The notes beneath the pieces were generated by a model. The model had not been told where the DNA came from, ran no database searches, and saw only the letters and a list, made by a program, of their open reading frames with translations. The position numbers and the translations under genes are program-made. Of a DNA stretch of 55,641 bases, positions 50,661-55,641 are shown in pieces. The DNA is from an uncultured SAR86 cluster bacterium (lineage in GTDB: Bacteria; Pseudomonadota; Gammaproteobacteria; Magnimaribacterales; D2472). Location: the NCBI GenBank assembly GCA_902632555.1, contig CACPCZ010000008.1, positions 1-55,641 of the forward strand, read 5' to 3'. The stretch's first letter is position 1; every line of letters starts with the position of its first letter.

Positions 50661-51977
50661 TTAATTTATAGATTCAGAAAGTATATCCTTATCATTGCAA
50701 AGATCAAAACCCTTGATATCAATAAACTGCTTAAGCTCGTCATTACCAATTTTAATATTTGCAAGCATTTTTCCAGTTGACGAAGTCTTTTCTTCTTTAA
50801 CGCATCCCATATCAAATAATAAGGATCTTATATTTCCGAGATTATTCTCAATTGATACCCAACCATTAAATGTTCCATTGAACAAAATTTCATTTATATT
50901 CGATCTGAGGTCCTTAAAATCAGTTTGATTTTCTGCAGAGATAAAGATTTGGTCACGATTTCTATTTTTTAGAGCTCTAAGTTTTGAATCCTGAACTAGG
51001 TCACATTTATTGTTTACAATTATTTGTGGAATGTTTGTTAGAGATAGATCATCTAAGATCTTATTAACTTTATTAAATTTTACCCTGTGATCAACGTCTG
51101 ATATATCAACAACATGTAATAGCAAATCAGCAGAATTTAATTCATCAAGAGTAGCTTTAAAAGACTCAACAAGCTCTGTTGGAAGATCTGATATGAAACC
51201 AACGGTATCAGAAAATAAAATTGGTCCGTGCTCAGGGTTCTTGTTTTTTCTTGTAACTGAATCAAGAGTTGCAAAAAGTTTATCTTCTGCAACTTGTAAG
51301 CTTTCCGTGAGCTTATTAAATAAAGTTGTCTTTCCAGCATTAGTATATCCAACCATGGCTACAAGCTTATTCCTGCTTTTCTTTCTTGAATATCTATTAA
51401 TCTCTCGTTGTTTATGGGCCTTGCTAAGTCTATGGTTTAATCTTTTAATTCTTCTAGAGATCAAACGCCTATCAGTTTCAAGCTGAGTTTCACCTGGGCC
51501 TCTTAAACCAATACCACCTTTTTGTCGCTCTAGGTGAGTCCAACCTCTTATTAATCTTGTTGATAGATGATTTAACTGTGCAAGTTCAACTTGTAATTTA
51601 CCAATGTGAGAAGTTGCTCTTGATGCAAAAATATCCAAAATTAGCTCAGTTTTATCTATTACTCTAATATTAAAATATTTTTCAAGATTTCTATTTTGAG
51701 AAGCAGAAAGCTGGTGATTAATTATGATAAGGTCAAATTTATTCTGAATAGACAATTCTTTTATCTGTTCCAGCTTTCCAATTGAAATAAATGAGCTTGT
51801 GACTGGTGCGTTTTGTTTAAACTTTAAAGACCCTGCAATCTCAACATCTGATGATTTGACTAAGCTCTCAAATTCCTCGTAGTCATTCAAGAGATCTTCG
51901 CCTTTTTTAAAGGACTCTATGTTAATGAAAACTATAAGAGATTTTTGTATAGATTTTTTTTCAATAAGATCCATCAA
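50661..51977 (-). CDS. hflX: ribosome-associated GTPase HflX
   Basis: HflX is a GTPase that splits stalled ribosomes under stress. The 438-residue protein has the N-terminal HflX domain, the linker GIGLRGPGETQLETDRRLI, the G1 motif GYTNAGKTTLFN, the DTVGFI G3 motif and NKCDL (G4). Length matches E. coli HflX (426). It starts at ATG 51977 or the next ATG at 51974. In most gammaproteobacteria hflX sits between hfq and hflK; here it is about 38 kb from hflK and paired with doxX. Confidence 0.95.
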   Translation of the reverse strand: MMDLIEKKSIQKSLIVFINIESFKKGEDLLNDYEEFESLVKSSDVEIAGSLKFKQNAPVTSSFISIGKLEQIKELSIQNKFDLIIINHQLSASQNRNLEKYFNIRVIDKTELILDIFASRATSHIGKLQVELAQLNHLSTRLIRGWTHLERQKGGIGLRGPGETQLETDRRLISRRIKRLNHRLSKAHKQREINRYSRKKSRNKLVAMVGYTNAGKTTLFNKLTESLQVAEDKLFATLDSVTRKNKNPEHGPILFSDTVGFISDLPTELVESFKATLDELNSADLLLHVVDISDVDHRVKFNKVNKILDDLSLTNIPQIIVNNKCDLVQDSKLRALKNRNRDQIFISAENQTDFKDLRSNINEILFNGTFNGWVSIENNLGNIRSLLFDMGCVKEEKTSSTGKMLANIKIGNDELKQFIDIKGFDLCNDKDILSESIN

Positions 51978-52049
51978 TTACATTGTAGAGTTTTTAATTT
52001 TTTTTGTTACTATTAAGAAAGAAAAATTATTAATTTTGGAGAGGTACAA

Positions 52050-52178
52050 ATAAACAAGGGAGAAAGAATTAGAAAATCTAAGCTCGCAAGTTTAAGAAGA
52101 AAGGCTGTAAGAATTATCAAAAAACAAAAGCTTGATAAGCTATACAGAGAATTACGAAAAGCCCGAAAAAATACGTAA
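52050..52178 (+). CDS. very basic 42-residue small protein with probable AUA start
   Basis: A short frame between hflX and a secreted-protein gene, divergent from hflX. There is no ATG, GTG or TTG from the upstream stop at 52014 onward, but GGAGAGG at 52038-52044 is an ideal ribosome-binding site five bases before ATA at 52050. The product is INKGERIRKSKLASLRRKAV, then a second basic helix ending RELRKARKNT: 18 Lys/Arg against 3 acidic residues. Such peptides often bind RNA or ribosomes. A hairpin and T run follow the stop. I do not recognise a family. It could instead be part of a small RNA. Confidence 0.5.
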   Translation: MNKGERIRKSKLASLRRKAVRIIKKQKLDKLYRELRKARKNT

Positions 52179-52202
52179 TACTTCTTAATGTCTTGAGTAT
52201 TC

Positions 52203-52236
52203 CGTTCAATAATTAATTGAACGATAGGATTTTTTT
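52203..52236 (+). terminator. possible terminator after the small basic ORF
   Basis: Perfect eight-base stem CGTTCAAT/ATTGAACG with loop AATTA, then seven T residues at 52230-52236. The T run begins six bases after the stem and the stem is AT rich, so strength is doubtful. It lies 24 bases beyond the small-ORF stop, on the plus strand only. Confidence 0.45.
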
Positions 52237-52237
52237 A

Positions 52238-52831
52238 TTAAAACTTCTTTTCTTGAGCAACGCATTTTCCATTTGCATAAATTTCAACTTTTGGGTTTTT
52301 ACCTCTTGAACCATCTTTTTTCTTTAACCATATGTCGCCAAAAATTTGTCCCTTACCTGTAAACCAATTAAAAGTGTTTGTAATTTTATATACCTGAACT
52401 TCATACTCTGGAAATAAAGGATGTGTTTCATCTATATTCATTTGATGCGTTACTGTTATTCCTGTTTCTTTGTTTTGAACACTCCACGAAGCATCTTCGT
52501 TTACCCACATTGGAGAAGGCTCCAAAGTATGAGTTAAAGATTTAAATTCTTCGTTTGTAGAGTCAACCTCCCAGTATTGAACCACATACAATTGGCTTTT
52601 TTGCCAATCTTCTTCTGCAAAATTTGTTTTTGCTCTTCTCAACAAAAATAATGATTGTTGGGTTTGCCTTGCTAAATTTTTAAAAAGATCAATTCCTTCA
52701 GCGATATACGTTTTTTTTATATCTTTGTAAGTAACTGAAAAATCCCCATCTAGCTCACATAAGATCTTTGAACTTTCTGAGTGTGCATTAACTGAAATAA
52801 TTATAAAAAAAATGTAAATATAAGTCTTCAT
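52238..52831 (-). CDS. secreted protein of unknown function
   Basis: A protein of about 197 residues with a signal peptide (MKTYIYIFFIIISVNAHSES). The longest frame starts at 52852, but the ATG at 52831 begins the signal peptide properly and avoids the hairpin covering the upstream ATG, so it is preferred. The mature part has two cysteines, one near each end (ILCELDG and ANGKCVAQ), able to pair. It has a mixed beta content with many aromatic residues (WFTGKGQIFGDIWLKK). It sits 24-46 bases after the DmdA-like gene on the same strand. No family is recognised. Confidence 0.72.
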   Translation of the reverse strand: MKTYIYIFFIIISVNAHSESSKILCELDGDFSVTYKDIKKTYIAEGIDLFKNLARQTQQSLFLLRRAKTNFAEEDWQKSQLYVVQYWEVDSTNEEFKSLTHTLEPSPMWVNEDASWSVQNKETGITVTHQMNIDETHPLFPEYEVQVYKITNTFNWFTGKGQIFGDIWLKKKDGSRGKNPKVEIYANGKCVAQEKKF

Positions 52832-52840
52832 AGCTGCAAA

Positions 52841-52864
52841 GCGGAATTTCATTTTGAATTCCGC
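52841..52864 (-). other. hairpin between the DmdA-like gene and the secreted-protein gene
   Basis: Eight-base stem GCGGAATT/AATTCCGC with an eight-base loop. On the minus strand it follows the DmdA-like stop by about 12 bases and is followed by only TTT, so at best it is a weak terminator or a partial attenuator between two co-directional genes. Confidence 0.4.
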
Positions 52865-52876
52865 CTTACATTGATA

Positions 52877-54181
52877 TTAATCAGCGTAGTCTAGTCCTTT
52901 TTCTTTCTGGACTTCGCGTTTATTTGGATTGACAGATTCTCTGAAAGGAACATCTACAACCTCAGCACTTACTGGCTCTCCTGAGTTTTCTGAATATTCA
53001 TCAGGCAACCTTACTTGTAATTTAGTGCCAACCTCGGACATATTCCATGGAACCCATGCTAAAGCAATATTAGTTTCAAGTTCAGGTGACCACCAAGGTG
53101 ATGTTATGTAACCAACATCTTTCCCATCAGTATCAGCTACAAGCCAAAAGTCTGGAGCATAATCGGTTATTTTTTTGCCACCAAGAGTAATCCCAACCAT
53201 TTTCATTTTAAATGGAGCATCACCAGCATCAATAACAGCTCGCTGTTTTTCGAGCTCTTCTTTACCAATATAATCGGCTGTTTTGTTTCGAGGTACTTGG
53301 TACGCTAAATTAACTTGAAAAGGTGAAGTCTCATGATCTAAGTCCTGACCCCAAGATAGAATACCAGCTGCAATTCTTCTATGGTGAGCTGGAGCAATTA
53401 CCATTAATCCAAACTCTTCACCAGCTTCTAGGACACCATTCCAAACTAGCTCAGCATTTTCATGAGCATCTCTTACGTATATTTCGTAACCTTTTTCACC
53501 TGTGAATCCGGTTTGACTAATTACACAATCAGCTCCACCGATTTTTGTTTCCATTAGTCCATAATAAGGAACTTCTCTTAATTCTTCGCCGGCGAGCTTA
53601 GCCATCAAGTCTTCTGACAATGGCCCCTGTATTTGTAAAGGGCAAACATCAATCTCATCAATGATGACATCATATTTTTTTGCAACATTTACTCCTTGCA
53701 ACCAAAGCAATAGATCACTATCAGATATTGAAAACCAAAATTCGTCTTCAGAAAGTCTAAGAAGAACAGGATCATTTAAAATTCCGCCTTTGTCATTGCA
53801 TAATATTGCATACTTACCATTACCAGGTTCAATTTTTGTTGCGTCTCTTGTAATAACAAAATCTGTAAAGGCTTCCGCATCCGGACCTTTTACCCTTATT
53901 TGTCTCTCAACAGCAACATTCCACATAGTTACTCTATTTACTAAAGCATCATATTCAACCATCGCTCCGCCATCTTCAGGCTTAACATAACCTCTTGGAT
54001 GATAGATTCGGTTATATATTGTTGCTCTCCAACATCCTGCCTCATGAGACAAGTGCCAAAAAGGAGATTTTCTTACTCTCGTTGAAATTAGAAGCTCAGT
54101 TGGTGTTCGACCACTTTGTCTGAGATTGTATGGAACTACCCGATCACTTTGATCAACGCTGGGATGGTTTGGATGTGTCAT
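52877..54181 (-). CDS. DmdA-like GcvT-family protein, putative tetrahydrofolate-dependent demethylase
   Basis: A 434-residue GcvT-fold protein. Motifs WNVAVERQIRVKGPDA, GGILNDPVLLRL, FWFSISDSDLLLW and GFTGEKGYEIY are those of the DMSP demethylase (DmdA) branch, in which a methyl group of dimethylsulfoniopropionate is moved to tetrahydrofolate. The chain is about 65 residues longer than Pelagibacter DmdA (369), mostly at the N-terminus (SPFWHLSHEAGCWRATIYNR) and C-terminus, so the substrate may differ; glycine betaine or another methylated compound is possible. A strong ribosome-binding site GGAGGGG precedes the ATG. A bidirectional terminator separates it from the TonB receptor gene upstream. 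Confidence 0.72.
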   Translation of the reverse strand: MTHPNHPSVDQSDRVVPYNLRQSGRTPTELLISTRVRKSPFWHLSHEAGCWRATIYNRIYHPRGYVKPEDGGAMVEYDALVNRVTMWNVAVERQIRVKGPDAEAFTDFVITRDATKIEPGNGKYAILCNDKGGILNDPVLLRLSEDEFWFSISDSDLLLWLQGVNVAKKYDVIIDEIDVCPLQIQGPLSEDLMAKLAGEELREVPYYGLMETKIGGADCVISQTGFTGEKGYEIYVRDAHENAELVWNGVLEAGEEFGLMVIAPAHHRRIAAGILSWGQDLDHETSPFQVNLAYQVPRNKTADYIGKEELEKQRAVIDAGDAPFKMKMVGITLGGKKITDYAPDFWLVADTDGKDVGYITSPWWSPELETNIALAWVPWNMSEVGTKLQVRLPDEYSENSGEPVSAEVVDVPFRESVNPNKREVQKEKGLDYAD

Positions 54182-54270
54182 ATTACCCCTCCGTAAATTG
54201 ATGACAAATATAATTTATCATCCGATTAAACGACATTTTTATATGTTTGTAAATCGTTTTTTTTAAAAGA

Positions 54271-54308
54271 AAAAAGGTCGATTTTTCAAGACTAAAATCG
54301 ACCTTTTT
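54271..54308. terminator. strong terminator between the partial TonB receptor and the DmdA-like gene
   Basis: Perfect 15-base stem AAAAAGGTCGATTTT/AAAATCGACCTTTTT with an eight-base loop (54286-54293). It lies just beyond the stop of the minus-strand TonB receptor gene (54320). A and T runs flank the GC core on both sides, so it can act in either direction. Confidence 0.85.
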
Positions 54309-54319
54309 AAAGCTATAAT

Positions 54320-55641
54320 TTATAAACTATATCTTATAGAAAAACTAGTGTTTCTCCCAGGCATCAAATACTCATCAGCAGTCCCAGCAGCTTGTCCAGC
54401 AACAGTTGGGAAGTCCCAATATTTTATATCTGTAAGATTTCTAATACCAAATTTCACATTAACTTTTTCAGTTAAATCAAAACTTAAATATGTATCTAGT
54501 GAAACCCTTCCAGCAGTTTGCTGAGCAGGAGAACACGTACCATCTCTTCCACAAACAGGGCTTAAATTAGATCTGCTTGATTCCATTAAAGTAGATATCG
54601 TATTCCATCGTAATTTACCGCTGTCTGAAACCCATGCTAATGATATTTTTGCATGATCAGGTGACATTGAATTAAGATAATCGTCATCTTCTTTTCCATC
54701 ATTTAAGCTGATTCCAATCGAAGCTGATAGGTTATCATTAAAAACAGTTTTTGATTCAAATTCAATTCCATCGGTCTCAACAGATCCTAAATTTTGATAT
54801 TGCACTTGGAGCACTCCTTGAATTGGAGGAAATAGATATTCATATGCAATAAAGTCTTTATAGTCATTTTTATAATATGCTAATGACCAGGACGTATTTG
54901 TTAAAGATCCTCTCAAACCTATCTCAAAGCCTTCACTTGTTTCAGCTGTAATATTTGGGTTTGGAATAATTGTATACATTTGTGCTAAGTTAGTATAAGT
55001 GTTGTAGGCTTCATCGAAATTAGGGTTTCGATATCCTTCGGCATACTGCAAAAATACTGACATATCTTCAGCAATGTCTCTTATCAAACCAACTTTTATT
55101 GATGTCTGGCTATCACTTCTTGGTTTAACTTCATGACCAAAAACATTATTCCTTGCGTGGAGTGCATCTGTTTTTGCTTTTTGATCATAAGAATCATAGC
55201 GAGCACCCAAAACAAGGGTGGTGCTATCATTTAGATATACCCTATCATTAATGAAGAAAGCTTCTCGAGTAACTTCACTATCTGGAAAACGCTTATGAGG
55301 ATAGAGGGTATTTGCAAGAGTTTTATTAACTACTCCAGTAATAAGATTAACCTCGGTTTTATCGTTATTCCTAGAATACTCTGCTGTTTCACTTTCAAAG
55401 CCATAAACAATATTATGATTGCCAACAACCTTGATCATTTCCATCGAGAATCCTGATACTTCTTGATTAAAGTCATAATCACTTGTTTCGGAAGTTGGAA
55501 CAAAAGATGGTATCGGAGGACCAAAAGCTGGCATTACCATTATTGCCTTACTTTTTGCAGTTGTTGTTCTCTGATCAGTGGTCTGTGAGAATGACCTTAT
55601 GACTCCACTATCAAACAAAGCATTGCTTCCAGCAAATTCAT
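54320..55641 (-). CDS. TonB-dependent receptor, C-terminal part (5' end cut by window)
   Basis: The frame is open to the window edge, so about 440 C-terminal residues of an outer-membrane receptor are present. Only barrel sequence is seen: repeated amphipathic strands such as VYLNDSTTLVLGARYDSYD, FLQYAEGYRNPNFDEAYN and TSEGFEIGLRGSLT, ending in the typical terminal strand NTSFSIRYSL, plus FGIRNLTDIKYWDFP. The plug and TonB box lie outside, so the ligand class cannot be judged; the pattern recalls heme/hemoglobin or lactoferrin-type receptors. TTG 55618 is internal. The gene is followed by a strong terminator. Confidence 0.9.
   Translation of the reverse strand, partial: EFAGSNALFDSGVIRSFSQTTDQRTTTAKSKAIMVMPAFGPPIPSFVPTSETSDYDFNQEVSGFSMEMIKVVGNHNIVYGFESETAEYSRNNDKTEVNLITGVVNKTLANTLYPHKRFPDSEVTREAFFINDRVYLNDSTTLVLGARYDSYDQKAKTDALHARNNVFGHEVKPRSDSQTSIKVGLIRDIAEDMSVFLQYAEGYRNPNFDEAYNTYTNLAQMYTIIPNPNITAETSEGFEIGLRGSLTNTSWSLAYYKNDYKDFIAYEYLFPPIQGVLQVQYQNLGSVETDGIEFESKTVFNDNLSASIGISLNDGKEDDDYLNSMSPDHAKISLAWVSDSGKLRWNTISTLMESSRSNLSPVCGRDGTCSPAQQTAGRVSLDTYLSFDLTEKVNVKFGIRNLTDIKYWDFPTVAGQAAGTADEYLMPGRNTSFSIRYSL

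Overview
The window is an AT-rich, very gene-dense bacterial segment. Most genes are separated by fewer than 100 bases or overlap, and no gene-free stretch exceeds 300 bases. Gene content and local order are gammaproteobacterial: glyA-nrdR-ribD-ribBA-ribH-nusB, miaA-hflK-hflC-purA, ilvE beside LPS-core genes, a phosphomannomutase followed by slmA, and mrcA-aroK-aroB-gltB/gltD-hemE. The AT bias, the small genes, the many lost neighbours, two TonB receptors, a DmdA-like demethylase and a lone tRNA-Ala suggest a streamlined marine gammaproteobacterium of the SAR86 type. That lineage call is inference; no rRNA is present to prove it.

Layout. 1-9.2 kb: the 3' end of dxs; pgpA, a hidden 50-residue ORF, thiL, a thiolase and a small LETM1-like protein on the minus strand; then nth, glyA, nrdR, the riboflavin genes and nusB on the plus strand. 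9.2-14.9 kb, minus: purA, hflC, hflK, miaA (apparently with a non-AUG start), a PII protein and the Kdo transferase waaA. 14.9-22.3 kb: envelope genes (lipid A acyltransferase, two methyltransferases, a terpenoid-cyclase-like barrel, a GT4 glycosyltransferase, a phosphomannomutase) with ilvE and slmA. 22.3-33.6 kb: PBP1A, aroK, aroB, glutamate synthase and hemE. Here gltB and gltD are divergent rather than co-directional, and GltD carries an extra N-terminal region of about 85 residues that looks like the arm-binding domain of a tyrosine recombinase. 33.6-39.3 kb: TesB thioesterase, an SDR, CobS/CobT-type AAA and VWA proteins, and a diiron ferritin-like protein.

39.3-44.9 kb is a plus-strand run of envelope genes: BAX-inhibitor-like protein, a small membrane protein, a secreted DUF305 plus LVIVD protein, a DoxX-like protein, a type II pantothenate kinase and a sterol-desaturase-type hydroxylase. 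44.9-55.6 kb: katG, tRNA-Ala(TGC), a duplicated DUF2061-like membrane protein, a siderophore-type TonB receptor with a near-perfect Fur box upstream, doxX and hflX, a 42-residue very basic ORF with an apparent AUA start, a secreted unknown, a DmdA-family protein and the 3' part of a second TonB receptor.

The most unusual signals are the recombinase-like extension on GltD together with the divergent gltB/gltD arrangement, the two likely non-AUG starts (miaA and the small basic ORF), the two small ORFs hidden in operon gaps, CobS/CobT without CobN nearby, and a type II pantothenate kinase in a probable gammaproteobacterium.
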